Positions 7,554 through 14,720 of a stretch of DNA of 22,940 nt are shown one piece after another; positions within the stretch are counted from its first letter, which is position 1; each line of letters starts with the position of its first letter. The translations under genes and the position numbers were made by a program. Location of the stretch: the NCBI GenBank assembly GCA_041913505.1, contig JAYSFC010000053.1:1-22940 (forward strand), read 5' to 3'. The stretch comes from JAYSFC01 sp041913505 (GTDB lineage: Bacteria; Pseudomonadota; Gammaproteobacteria; Burkholderiales; Burkholderiaceae_C). The notes beneath the pieces are model-generated. The model searched no databases. It was given only the letters and a program-made list of their open reading frames with translations, and was not told where the DNA came from.

Positions 7554-8525
7554 TCAGCGCGCCAGCGCGCGCTCACGGATGGCGTCAAACCCGTCCGGCA
7601 CCGGGTGCAGGTCCAGCCTGCGCCCGGCCTTGACGATCTGGCTCGGAACATCGTGCCCGATGAGCGCAGGCAGGCGCGCGGCCGCCGCGATGAGCGCGGG
7701 CAGATCGACGCCCGTGTCGTAGCCCATCAGATCGAGCGCATGCACGATCTCCTCGGTGCATACATTACCCGAAGCACCCGGCGCGTAAGGGCAGCCGCCC
7801 AGGCCGCCGAGCGAGGCGTCAAAGCGGTCCGCGCCCGCGTCGATGGCGGCCAGCACGTTGGCCAGCCCCATGCCGCGGGTGTTGTGAAAGTGCAGCGTGA
7901 ACGCCGTGTCCGGCCAGCGCGCGCGCGCCACGCGCACCAGGCCTTCCACCTGCGAAGGAAAGGCCATGCCCGTGGTATCGCACAGCGTGATGCCCGCCAC
8001 ACCGATATCGGCGAAACGCTGCACCCACGCGAACACCTCGTCCGGCTGCACGTCGCCCTCCATGGGGCAGCCGAACACACACGAGAGCGACACGTTCACT
8101 GCCACACGCGCGGCCTGGGCGGTGGCCACTACCTGCGCGAGCGCCGCGAACGACTGGTCGCGCGTCATGCGCAGGTTGGCGAGGTTGTGCGTCTCGCTCA
8201 CCGACATGACGAGGTTGAGCTCATCGGTGCGCGCCTCAATGGCGCGCTCGGCACCGCGCAGGTTGGGCACAAGCGCGGTGTAGATCACGCCCGGGCGGCG
8301 CTCGATCTCGCGCATCACGATCTCGGCGTCGCGCAGCGCCGGAATGGCCGCGGGCGAGGTGAACGAGGTCATCTCGATCTTGGCCAGGCCCGTGGCCGAG
8401 AGCGCGTTCACGAGCGCGATCTTGTCCTCGGTGGGCACGAACGCACTTTCCATCTGCAGGCCGTCGCGCATGCCCACGTCGCAGAGGGCGATGCGGCGCC
8501 CCGCGCCGCTCCATACATGGCTCAT
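7554..8525 (-). CDS. HMG-CoA lyase family enzyme (hydroxymethylglutaryl-CoA lyase-like)
   Basis: Members of this DRE-TIM metallolyase family split a 3-hydroxy-3-methyl acyl-CoA into acetyl-CoA and a keto acid. The 323-residue product carries the family's catalytic-cysteine signature intact (SLGGLGGCPYAPGASGN, near residue 240) and the HxH metal ligands (LHFHNTRG). The N-terminal substrate loop reads C15-D-V-G-M-R-D-G-L-Q24; the usual form is EVGPRDGLQ, so Asp replaces Glu and Met replaces Pro while the essential Arg-Asp pair remains. That hints at a substrate other than HMG-CoA, such as citramalyl-CoA, but this is inference. ATG 8525 overlaps the CoA-transferase stop by 4 nt (ATGA), implying coupled translation. 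Confidence 0.88.
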   Translation of the reverse strand: MSHVWSGAGRRIALCDVGMRDGLQMESAFVPTEDKIALVNALSATGLAKIEMTSFTSPAAIPALRDAEIVMREIERRPGVIYTALVPNLRGAERAIEARTDELNLVMSVSETHNLANLRMTRDQSFAALAQVVATAQAARVAVNVSLSCVFGCPMEGDVQPDEVFAWVQRFADIGVAGITLCDTTGMAFPSQVEGLVRVARARWPDTAFTLHFHNTRGMGLANVLAAIDAGADRFDASLGGLGGCPYAPGASGNVCTEEIVHALDLMGYDTGVDLPALIAAAARLPALIGHDVPSQIVKAGRRLDLHPVPDGFDAIRERALAR

Positions 8526-9745
8526 TGGATCACCCCCTTGGTGCGCAGCAGCGCGATTTGCTCTGGCGTGAGGCCGGCCTCGGCCAGCACGGCATCGGTG
8601 TCGTCGCCCAGGCGCGGTGCGCTGGTGCGCACGGTGCCCGGCGTGGCCGAGAGCTTGGGCACGATGCCCGGCACGGTGACGCGATAGCCGTCGCGCGTCT
8701 GCTGCTCCAGCAGCATCCCGCGCGCCTGGTAGTGCGGGTCTTCGGCAATGTCCTTGGCCGTGTAGACCTTGCCCGCCGGCACGCGCGCGGCAGCCAGCAG
8801 CTCCATGACCTGGGCCACGGTGCGCGCGGCCGTCCAGGCACCGATGGCGGCGTCGATCTCGGCCACGTGCGCCACGCGGCCCGCGTTGTCGGCCAGTTGC
8901 GGGGCGTCGGCCAGGTCCTGGCGGCCAATGGAGGCCATCAGGCGCTTGAAGATGCTGTCGCCATTGCCCGCCACGAGCACCCAGCCGTCCAGGCACGGGT
9001 AGGCATTTGAGGGCGCGATGCCCGGCAACGCGCTGCCCGCGGCCTCTCGCACGGCGCCAAAGGCGCTGTATTCGGGGATCAGGCTTTCCATACAGTTGAA
9101 CACGGCCTCGTGCAGCGCCACGTCGATCACCTGGCCCGCGCCGCCATTCACCTTGCGGTGGTACAGCGCCATCATCACGCCGATGGCGCCGTGCAGCGCG
9201 GCCAGCGTGTCACCGATGGACACGCCCACGCGCACCGGCACGCGGCCTGGCTCGGCCGTGAGGTGACGCAGCCCGCCCATGGCCTCGCCGATCACGCCGA
9301 AGCCCGGCAGGTCGCGGTAAGGGCCCGTCTGGCCGTAGCCCGAGATGCGCAGGATCACAAGGCCGGGGTTCAGCGCATGCAGCTCATCGGGCGACATGCC
9401 CCAACCCTCGAGCGTGCCGGGGCGGAAGTTCTCGATCAGCACATCGGCCTCGGCGATCAGCCGGCGCGCAATGTCCTGTGCCTCGCGCTGGCGCAGGTCC
9501 AGCGCCACCGAGCGCTTGTTGCGCGACTGCACCTGCCACCAAACCGAGGTGCCCTCCTTCATGAGGCGCCAGTTGCGCAGCGGGTCGCCCGCGCCGGGCG
9601 CTTCGATCTTGATCACCTCGGCGCCGAACTCGCCCAGGGTCTTGCCGCAGAAGGGCCCGGCGATGAGCTGGCCCATCTCCACCACGCGCACGCCAGCCAG
9701 GGCGGCGGGGGATGCGGGGGAAGGCGCCTGCGTTGGCATGGTCAT
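8522..9745 (-). CDS. Class III (CaiB/BaiF family) CoA-transferase
   Basis: Family III CoA-transferases move CoA between carboxylic acids. The 407-residue product shows the family pattern: VRVVEMGQLIAGPFCGKTLGEFGAEVIKIE near the N-terminus, GDPLRNW, RNKRSVALDLR, ADVLIENFRPGTLEGWG, SGYGQTGPY, and GQVIDVALHEAVFN, which contains the acidic residues aligned with the catalytic aspartate region; I cannot tell which residue is catalytic without an alignment. ATG 9745 has AAGGAG 9 nt upstream. It is the first gene of a four-gene operon with a lyase and two Bug receptors, and is divergent from a LysR-type regulator. Its likely job is to activate the imported acid with CoA taken from a donor such as succinyl-CoA. 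Confidence 0.92.
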   Translation of the reverse strand: MTMPTQAPSPASPAALAGVRVVEMGQLIAGPFCGKTLGEFGAEVIKIEAPGAGDPLRNWRLMKEGTSVWWQVQSRNKRSVALDLRQREAQDIARRLIAEADVLIENFRPGTLEGWGMSPDELHALNPGLVILRISGYGQTGPYRDLPGFGVIGEAMGGLRHLTAEPGRVPVRVGVSIGDTLAALHGAIGVMMALYHRKVNGGAGQVIDVALHEAVFNCMESLIPEYSAFGAVREAAGSALPGIAPSNAYPCLDGWVLVAGNGDSIFKRLMASIGRQDLADAPQLADNAGRVAHVAEIDAAIGAWTAARTVAQVMELLAAARVPAGKVYTAKDIAEDPHYQARGMLLEQQTRDGYRVTVPGIVPKLSATPGTVRTSAPRLGDDTDAVLAEAGLTPEQIALLRTKGVIQ

Positions 9746-9810
9746 GCTGACTGTCTCCTTGCTTTGTAGCGAATGCGTCGGCCGCGATCATCGCTGCAGC
9801 CCCCGCGTGC

Positions 9811-9859
9811 CGCAAAACGCTCATGCGCGACGCTGCCATCGCAAAACGGCATGGCAGCG
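9811..9859. promoter_or_regulatory. Candidate LysR-type operator in the divergent intergenic region
   Basis: A perfect 9-bp inverted repeat (CGCTGCCAT at 9831-9839, ATGGCAGCG at 9851-9859, 11-nt spacer) lies between the CoA-transferase operon and the LysR gene. In addition CGCAAAACG occurs twice as a direct repeat (9811-9819 and 9840-9848), 29 bp apart. Dyads and repeated half-sites between a LysR gene and its divergent target are the usual layout for these regulators. Confidence 0.5.
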
Positions 9860-9876
9860 CAGTACCATCGGGCCCT

Positions 9877-10797
9877 GTGAAACTCGACCCAGTCTCCCTG
9901 CGCCTGTTCGTCGCGGTGATGGAGGAAAACGCCATCGCCCGCGCCGCCGCGCGCGAGCACATCGCCCCCTCGGCCGCGAGCCGCCGTCTGGCCGAGCTGG
10001 AGGACGTGCTGCGCGTGGAACTGTTCGCGCGCAGCAACCGCGGCACCGAACCCACGGCCGCCGCTTTCGCGCTGCTGCACCTCGCGCGCGGCGTGCTCAA
10101 CGATTTGGACGGCATCGCCAGTCAGATGCGCGACTACGGTGCCGGCGTGCGCGGCCATGTGCGCGTGGTGGCCAACATCTCGGCCATCACGCAGTTCCTG
10201 CCGGGTGACCTGCAGCGCTTCATGGCGCGCCATCCCCAGGTGGATGTGCGGCTGCAGGAACAGATCAGTACCGCAGTGGCCCAGTCCGTGGCCGAGAACG
10301 CGGCCGATGTGGGCCTGCTCAACGAGGGCAGCTACGGCGATCGGCTCACGCTGCTGTCCTACCGCAGCGACGAGCTCGTGCTCGTGGTGCCCACGCAGCA
10401 CGCACTGGCGCGGCGCAAATCGGTGCGTCTGGCCGAGGCGCTGGCCTTCGATTTCGTGGGCATGCACGCCGGCAGCGCAATCAACACCCAGCTACTGCGT
10501 GCGGCCGCAGAGGCAGGCCTGCCGCTCAAGCTGCGCATGCAGGTGACCGGCTATGACGCGCTCTACCTCATGGTGGCCGCCGGGCTCGGCGTGGGCGTGA
10601 TGCCGCGCGGCAGCGCCCAGCTCTACCGCGGCGCGCGGAACCTGCGCACCGTGACGCTGAACGAACCCTGGGCATGGCGCCGCCTCATGCTGTGCGTGCG
10701 CGCGGGCGAGCCGCTCTCGGGCACCACGCGCCTGCTCGTGGACCACCTGCGCCAGGGCGCGGACGCGCCTGCGCACGATGCGGGAGATGCACCGTGA
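9877..10797 (+). CDS. LysR-type transcriptional regulator
   Basis: The 306-residue product has an N-terminal winged helix-turn-helix (LRLFVAVMEENAIARAAAREHIAPSAASRRLAELEDVL; residues about 5-45) and a C-terminal effector-binding domain of the LysR substrate type (HVRVVANISAITQFLPGDL, DVGLLNEG, ELVLVVPTQHALA, GVGVMPRG). GTG at 9877 is the preferred start (KLDPVSLRLF matches relatives); an ATG at 9823 would add 18 residues but would place the candidate operator inside the gene. It is divergent from the CoA-transferase operon, which it probably controls in response to the substrate or a CoA intermediate. Its stop overlaps the start of earP (GTGA), so the two are translated from one message. Confidence 0.92.
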   Translation: MKLDPVSLRLFVAVMEENAIARAAAREHIAPSAASRRLAELEDVLRVELFARSNRGTEPTAAAFALLHLARGVLNDLDGIASQMRDYGAGVRGHVRVVANISAITQFLPGDLQRFMARHPQVDVRLQEQISTAVAQSVAENAADVGLLNEGSYGDRLTLLSYRSDELVLVVPTQHALARRKSVRLAEALAFDFVGMHAGSAINTQLLRAAAEAGLPLKLRMQVTGYDALYLMVAAGLGVGVMPRGSAQLYRGARNLRTVTLNEPWAWRRLMLCVRAGEPLSGTTRLLVDHLRQGADAPAHDAGDAP

Positions 10798-11864
10798 CCG
10801 CGTTGCGCTGGGACCTGTTCTGCCAGGTGATCGACAACTTTGGCGACATCGGCGTGTGCTGGCGCCTCGCGGCCGACCTGGGCGCGCGCGGCCACCGGGT
10901 GCGCCTGTGGGTGGACGACGCCAGCGCCCTGGCCTGGATGGCACCAGTGGGCGCACCGGGCGTGGAGGTGCGCCCTTGGCCCGCCAAGGCGCCAGCGGAT
11001 GGCCCTGGCGACGTGGTGGTCGAGGCCTTCGGCTGCGAGATTGCTCCTGATTTCGTAGCTGCTATCGCCCACGCGGAAAGCACTCGGACCGCAAAACCCT
11101 TGTGGATCAACCTCGAATACCTTTCGGCCGAGGCTTATGTGGAGCGCTGCCACCGCCTGCCCTCCCCGCTCATGAGCGGGCCTGGCGCGGGCCTGACGCG
11201 CTGGTTTTTCTACCCCGGCTTCACCGCGCGCACCGGTGGCCTGCTGCGCGAGCGCGATCTGGCCGCGCGCCAAGCCGCGTTTGACCGCGCCGGCTGGCGC
11301 GCACAGCACGGCCTGGCGCCGGAACACTGCGCGGTTTCGCTGTTCTGCTACGAGCCCCCGGCCCTGCCCGCGCTGCTGGACCAGCTCGGCAGGCGCCCCG
11401 GCGCGCACCTGCTCGTCACGCCGGGGCGGGCCACGGCGGCCGTGCAGGCCTGCCAGCCTCCCCTCGCAGGCGACGCACTGCCGGCCCTCACCTACCTGCC
11501 GCCCTGCCCCCAGCCGCAGTTCGACGAAATGCTCTGGGCCTGCGACCTCAACTGCGTGCGCGGCGAGGACTCGCTGGTGCGTGCACTCTGGGCCGGCCAG
11601 CCCTTCGTGTGGCAGATCTACCCGCAGCACGACGACGCCCACCACGCCAAGCTGGGCGCCTTTCTGGACTGGCTGCAGGCGCCGGCATCGCTGCGGCAAT
11701 TTCACTGGCAGTGGAACGGGATCGAGCGCGCTACCGCCCTGCCCCTGCTGGACGCGGCCACGCTGGGCGAATGGCGCGCATGCGCGCAGGCGGCCCGCCA
11801 GAGACTGCTGGAGCAGGACGACTTATTGACCCAACTGCTGGGGTTTGTCGCCGAAAAAAGCTAA
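10794..11864 (+). CDS. earP: EF-P arginine rhamnosyltransferase EarP
   Basis: EarP transfers rhamnose from dTDP-beta-L-rhamnose to Arg32 of elongation factor P, which activates it for rescue of ribosomes stalled at polyproline. The 356-residue product has the expected N-terminal Rossmann half with the conserved D14-N-F-G-D18-I-G motif (two aspartates four apart, as in characterised EarP), EAFGCE, PLWINLEYLSAE, and the C-terminal donor-binding half with RGEDSLVRALWAGQPFVWQIYPQ. The start is GTG at 10794, overlapping the LysR stop by 4 nt. efp follows 152 nt downstream. Inside the gene, 11041-11069 resembles a short dispersed repeat and falls just before PLWIN in a part of the protein that varies between relatives. 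The rhamnose synthesis genes are not in the window. Confidence 0.95.
   Translation: MTALRWDLFCQVIDNFGDIGVCWRLAADLGARGHRVRLWVDDASALAWMAPVGAPGVEVRPWPAKAPADGPGDVVVEAFGCEIAPDFVAAIAHAESTRTAKPLWINLEYLSAEAYVERCHRLPSPLMSGPGAGLTRWFFYPGFTARTGGLLRERDLAARQAAFDRAGWRAQHGLAPEHCAVSLFCYEPPALPALLDQLGRRPGAHLLVTPGRATAAVQACQPPLAGDALPALTYLPPCPQPQFDEMLWACDLNCVRGEDSLVRALWAGQPFVWQIYPQHDDAHHAKLGAFLDWLQAPASLRQFHWQWNGIERATALPLLDAATLGEWRACAQAARQRLLEQDDLLTQLLGFVAEKS
11041..11069 (+). repeat. Possible degenerate copy of a short dispersed repeat inside earP
   Basis: The stretch contains CTCCTGATTT and TAGCTGCTATCGC, resembling one end of a repeat core (TAGCTGCTAGCGC) seen more clearly at 22330-22349. It is read through in frame as part of EarP. 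Confidence 0.35.
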
Positions 11865-11867
11865 AAT
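11862..11867 (+). promoter_or_regulatory. Possible -10 element for efp, overlapping the earP stop
   Basis: TAAAAT overlaps the earP TAA stop codon and could be a -10 for a separate efp transcript starting about 140 nt before efp. I see no convincing -35 at the right distance, so this rests on the -10 alone. Confidence 0.3.
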
Positions 11868-11907
11868 CCAGGGTTTTGCGCCAATAGAAGGCGGCACAAC
11901 CGTGCCT

Positions 11908-11942
11908 CGCCGGCGCACCCCGCCGCGGACCCTGCGCCGGCG
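11908..11942 (+). promoter_or_regulatory. Strong hairpin in the efp leader
   Basis: A perfect 10-bp GC-rich stem (CGCCGGCGCA / TGCGCCGGCG) encloses a 15-nt C-rich loop between earP and efp. No T-run follows, so it is not an ordinary terminator. It lies in the message upstream of the efp ribosome-binding region. Confidence 0.5.
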
Positions 11943-12016
11943 CGGAAAAGCGGGCCCCGATGGCCCCGCCCGACCCGCCCGTCCAGGAGGAGCGGCTCCA
12001 ACCCAAGCACTACGCT

Positions 12017-12571
12017 ATGAAAATCGCTCAAGAAATCCGCGCCGGCAATGTGATCATGCAGGGCAAGGATCCGATGGTCGTCCTGAAGACCGAATACGCA
12101 CGCGGCGGCCGCGGCGCCGCCACCGTGCGCATGAAGCTCAAGAGCCTGATCGGCAACTTCGGCACCGAAATCGTGTTCAAGGCCGACGACAAGATCGACA
12201 ACGTGATCCTGGACAAGAAGGAGTGCACCTACTCCTACTTCGCCGACCCCATGTATGTGTGCATGGACACCGAGTACAACCAGTACGAAGTTGAAGCCGA
12301 GAACATGGGCGACGCGCTGAACTACCTCGAAGACGGCATGGCCCTGGAAGTGGTGTTCTACGACGGCAAGGCCATCTCGGTCGAACTGCCCACCAGCATC
12401 GAGCGCGAAATCACCTGGACCGAGCCCGCCGTCAAGGGCGACACGTCCGGCAAGGTGCTCAAGCCTGCCAAGATCGCCACCGGTTTCGAAGTGGCCGTGC
12501 CCCTGTTCGTGAGCCAGGGCGACAGGATCGAAATCGACACGCGCACCGGCGAATACCGCAAGCGCGTCTGA
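12017..12571 (+). CDS. efp: Translation elongation factor P
   Basis: EF-P binds between the P and E sites of stalled ribosomes and promotes peptide bond formation at consecutive prolines. The 184-residue product has the three usual beta-barrel domains (KOW-like about 1-64, OB about 65-128, C-terminal about 130-184). The tip of domain I reads ARGGRGAA with arginine exactly at position 32, the residue rhamnosylated by EarP, so it belongs to the Arg32 class rather than the lysine class. The start is ATG at 12017 (MKIAQEIRAGN, family-typical). The only good Shine-Dalgarno sequence, AGGAGG at 11985-11990, is 26 nt away. An in-frame ATG at 11960 would add 19 residues (MAPPDPPVQ...). A bidirectional terminator follows. 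Confidence 0.97.
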   Translation: MKIAQEIRAGNVIMQGKDPMVVLKTEYARGGRGAATVRMKLKSLIGNFGTEIVFKADDKIDNVILDKKECTYSYFADPMYVCMDTEYNQYEVEAENMGDALNYLEDGMALEVVFYDGKAISVELPTSIEREITWTEPAVKGDTSGKVLKPAKIATGFEVAVPLFVSQGDRIEIDTRTGEYRKRV

Positions 12572-12590
12572 GCGCCATGCAGGCCCCAGC

Positions 12591-12619
12591 AAAAAGGCTT
12601 CCCAAGGGAAGCCTTTTTT
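12591..12619. terminator. Bidirectional terminator between efp and rimO
   Basis: The sequence AAAAAGGCTTCCC / GGGAAGCCTTTTT forms a near-perfect stem with A-runs on one side and T-runs on the other, so it can end transcription from efp (plus) and from rimO (minus). Confidence 0.88.
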
Positions 12620-12648
12620 GTGCCCTCTCACAGGAGGTTTTTGGCCGG

Positions 12649-12689
12649 TAGCGCTTGTCCAGCAAGCGCCTCAAGCTATCAAAATCAAA
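12649..12689. repeat. Copy of a short dispersed repeat with internal hairpin
   Basis: The stretch begins TAGCGCTTGTCCAGCAAGCG and continues with AGCTATCAAAAT. GCGCTTG and CAAGCGC form a 7-bp stem with a 5-nt loop (12651-12669). From memory this is the pattern of a small intergenic repeat scattered in Comamonadaceae genomes (a GCGCTTG...CAAGCGC core flanked by TAGCTATCAAAA). It lies between the bidirectional terminator and the rimO stop codon. Confidence 0.6.
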
Positions 12690-12699
12690 GCACCGCGAA

Positions 12700-14097
12700 T
12701 CAGATCGGCAGCGCCACGAGGTCATGCCCCTGCGTGCCGACGATGCGGGCCTTGGTGAACTCGCCCACCTTGAGCTGCTTGCTCACCTTCTCGGGCGGCA
12801 GCAGGTGCACCACGCCGTCGATCTCGGGCGCATCGGCATAGCTGCGGCCCCGGCCACCCTTGCGGCCCAGCGCGGGGGCATGGTCCACCAGCACCTGCAT
12901 GGTGGCGCCCACGCGGCTCTTGAGCTTGGCGGTGGAGACCTCCTCGGCCACGGCCATGAAGCGCGCACGGCGCTCCTCACGCACCTCCAGGGGCAGCATG
13001 CCTGGCAGCGCGTTGGCGGCAGCGCCGTTCACATCGCTGTAGGCAAAGCAGCCCGCACGGTCGATCTGCGCCTCGCGCACGAAGTCGAGCAGGTGCTGGA
13101 ATTCTTCCTCCGTCTCGCCCGGGAAGCCCGCGATGAAAGTGCTGCGGATCACGATCTCGGGGCAGGCCTCACGCCAGCGCAGGATGCGCTCGAGGTTGCG
13201 CTCACCGCTGGCGGGGCGCTTCATGCGCTTGAGCACGTCGGGGTGGCTGTGCTGGAAGGGCACATCCAGGTACGGCAGCACGCGGCCCGTGGCCATGAGC
13301 GGAATGATTTCGTCCACGCTCGGGTACGGGTACACGTAGTGCAGGCGCACCCAGGCGCCGTGGGCTTCAGCGATCTCGCCCAGGGCCTGCACCAGCTCCA
13401 GCATGCGCGTCTTGACGGGCTTGCCGTCCCAGAAGCCCGTGCGGTACTTCACGTCCACGCCGTAGGCCGACGTGTCCTGGCTGATGACCAGCAGCTCCTT
13501 CACCCCGCCCTCGAACAGCGCCTTGGCCTCCTTGAGCACGTCCCCGATGGGGCGCGAGACCAGGTCACCGCGCATCGAAGGGATGATGCAGAAAGTGCAG
13601 CGGTGGTTGCAGCCCTCGCTGATCTTGAGATAGGCGTAGTGGCGCGGCGTGAGCTTGATGCCCGCCTCGCCGAACGCGCCCGGCACCAGATCCAGGAACG
13701 GGTCGTGGGGCTTGGGCAGGTGGGTGTGGACGGCCTCCATCACCTCCTGCGTGGCATGCGGCCCCGTGACGGCCAGCACGCTGGGGTGCACGTCCTTCAC
13801 GAGGTTGCCGCCGCCCTCGTTCGAGCGTGCGCCCAGGCAGCCCGTGACGATGACCTTGCCGTTCTCGGCCAGGGCCTCACCGATGGTGTCCAGGCTTTCC
13901 CTGACGGCGTCGTCGATGAAGCCGCAGGTGTTGACGATGACGAGGTCAGCGCCGTCGAAGGTTTTGGAGGTTTCGTAGCCTTCGGCGCTGAGCTGGGTAA
14001 GGATCAGCTCGGAGTCGGTCAGCGCCTTGGGGCAGCCCAGGCTCACGAAGCCGATCTTGGGTGTTTTTGCGGGGGAGAGTACGTCGCTCATCCCCAT
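12700..14097 (-). CDS. rimO: Ribosomal protein S12 methylthiotransferase RimO
   Basis: RimO is a radical-SAM enzyme with two [4Fe-4S] clusters that adds a methylthio group to the conserved aspartate of ribosomal protein S12. The 465-residue product has the UPF0004 domain with three cluster cysteines (C22 in LGCPKA, C58 in NTCGF, C87 in GCLGAR), the radical-SAM motif C163-x3-C167-x2-C170 (EGCNHRCTFC), and a C-terminal TRAM domain ending in HDLVALPI. GCPKALTDSE marks RimO rather than MiaB, which usually has GCQMN. ATG at 14097 is preferred; ATG at 14091 is also possible, and an open frame extends to 14175 without family support. It lies 55 nt after phaR on the same strand and ends near a bidirectional terminator. 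Confidence 0.96.
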   Translation of the reverse strand: MGMSDVLSPAKTPKIGFVSLGCPKALTDSELILTQLSAEGYETSKTFDGADLVIVNTCGFIDDAVRESLDTIGEALAENGKVIVTGCLGARSNEGGGNLVKDVHPSVLAVTGPHATQEVMEAVHTHLPKPHDPFLDLVPGAFGEAGIKLTPRHYAYLKISEGCNHRCTFCIIPSMRGDLVSRPIGDVLKEAKALFEGGVKELLVISQDTSAYGVDVKYRTGFWDGKPVKTRMLELVQALGEIAEAHGAWVRLHYVYPYPSVDEIIPLMATGRVLPYLDVPFQHSHPDVLKRMKRPASGERNLERILRWREACPEIVIRSTFIAGFPGETEEEFQHLLDFVREAQIDRAGCFAYSDVNGAAANALPGMLPLEVREERRARFMAVAEEVSTAKLKSRVGATMQVLVDHAPALGRKGGRGRSYADAPEIDGVVHLLPPEKVSKQLKVGEFTKARIVGTQGHDLVALPI

Positions 14098-14128
14098 ATT
14101 GTCCCAGTTCTGGTCCGTAGGGGATTTT

Positions 14129-14146
14129 CCCCGGGCTTGGCCGGGG
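14129..14146 (-). promoter_or_regulatory. Small GC hairpin between phaR and rimO
   Basis: CCCCGG and CCGGGG form a 6-bp stem with a 6-nt loop 6 nt after the phaR stop. It lacks a T-run, so read-through into rimO is expected; it may protect the phaR message end or damp rimO expression. Confidence 0.35.
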
Positions 14147-14152
14147 CGTGTC

Positions 14153-14689
14153 TCAGCGCTTGAGGCCGAAAGCACCGAGCATCTGCTCGGTCTGTTTCTG
14201 CATCTGCTCCTGCATCTGGTTGAACATGTTCTTGGACTGCTCGACGTAGTTGCCCATCATGCCCTGCACCATGGGTGACTGCAGATTCATGAACTGGGCC
14301 CACATCTCGGGCGTGATCCCTTGCGACTGCTCGGCGAGCTTCTTCTGGATGTCGGTGAACACCTGGATGTTCTTCTCCAGGTACGCCCCCATGAAGCCCT
14401 GCATCGCGTGTCCGTAGAAGCGGATGATGTTGGCCAGCACCGCCTCGGTGAACATGGGTGCGCCGCCCGCCTCCTCCTCGAGGATGATCTGCAGCAGGAT
14501 GCTGCGCGTGAGGTCCTCTCCCGTCTTGGCGTCGCGCACCACGATGGGCTCGCTCGCCATCACGAGCTGCTTGACCTCGGCCAGCGTGATGTAGGTGGAG
14601 GTGTCCGTGTCGTACAGGCGCCGGTTGGGGTATTTCTTGATCACGCGCTGGGCCGGCTTGGCGGCGGAAGCGGCTTTCTTGTCTTGCAC
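14153..14689 (-). CDS. phaR: Polyhydroxyalkanoate synthesis repressor PhaR
   Basis: PhaR senses polyhydroxybutyrate: it represses phasin genes and its own gene when no polymer is present and is titrated off DNA by nascent granules. The 178-residue product has the N-terminal DNA-binding domain (VIKKYPNRRLYDTDTSTYITLAEVKQLV, then VRDAKTGEDLTRSILLQII), the PHB-accumulation regulatory repeats (IRFYGHAMQGFMGAYLEKNI, MWAQFM) and a Gln/Met-rich amphipathic C-terminus. GTG at 14689 is chosen because GAGGAG lies exactly 6 nt before it; an in-frame ATG at 14710 has no such site. A dyad with 9-bp arms lies about 32 nt upstream. rimO follows. A PHB-cycle dehydrogenase is 6 kb away in the same window. Confidence 0.95.
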   Translation of the reverse strand: MQDKKAASAAKPAQRVIKKYPNRRLYDTDTSTYITLAEVKQLVMASEPIVVRDAKTGEDLTRSILLQIILEEEAGGAPMFTEAVLANIIRFYGHAMQGFMGAYLEKNIQVFTDIQKKLAEQSQGITPEMWAQFMNLQSPMVQGMMGNYVEQSKNMFNQMQEQMQKQTEQMLGAFGLKR

Positions 14690-14720
14690 AGAAAACTCCT
14701 CGGGCATTGGTGCCCATGCG

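Noticed and set aside
9823..9876. Upstream ATG as the LysR start
   Set aside because: The extra residues do not resemble LysR N-termini and the start would put the 9-bp dyad inside the gene.
12655..14163. Plus-strand open frame (502 codons) opposite rimO
   Set aside because: Antisense shadow of rimO with low-complexity composition typical of high-GC third positions; no family resemblance.
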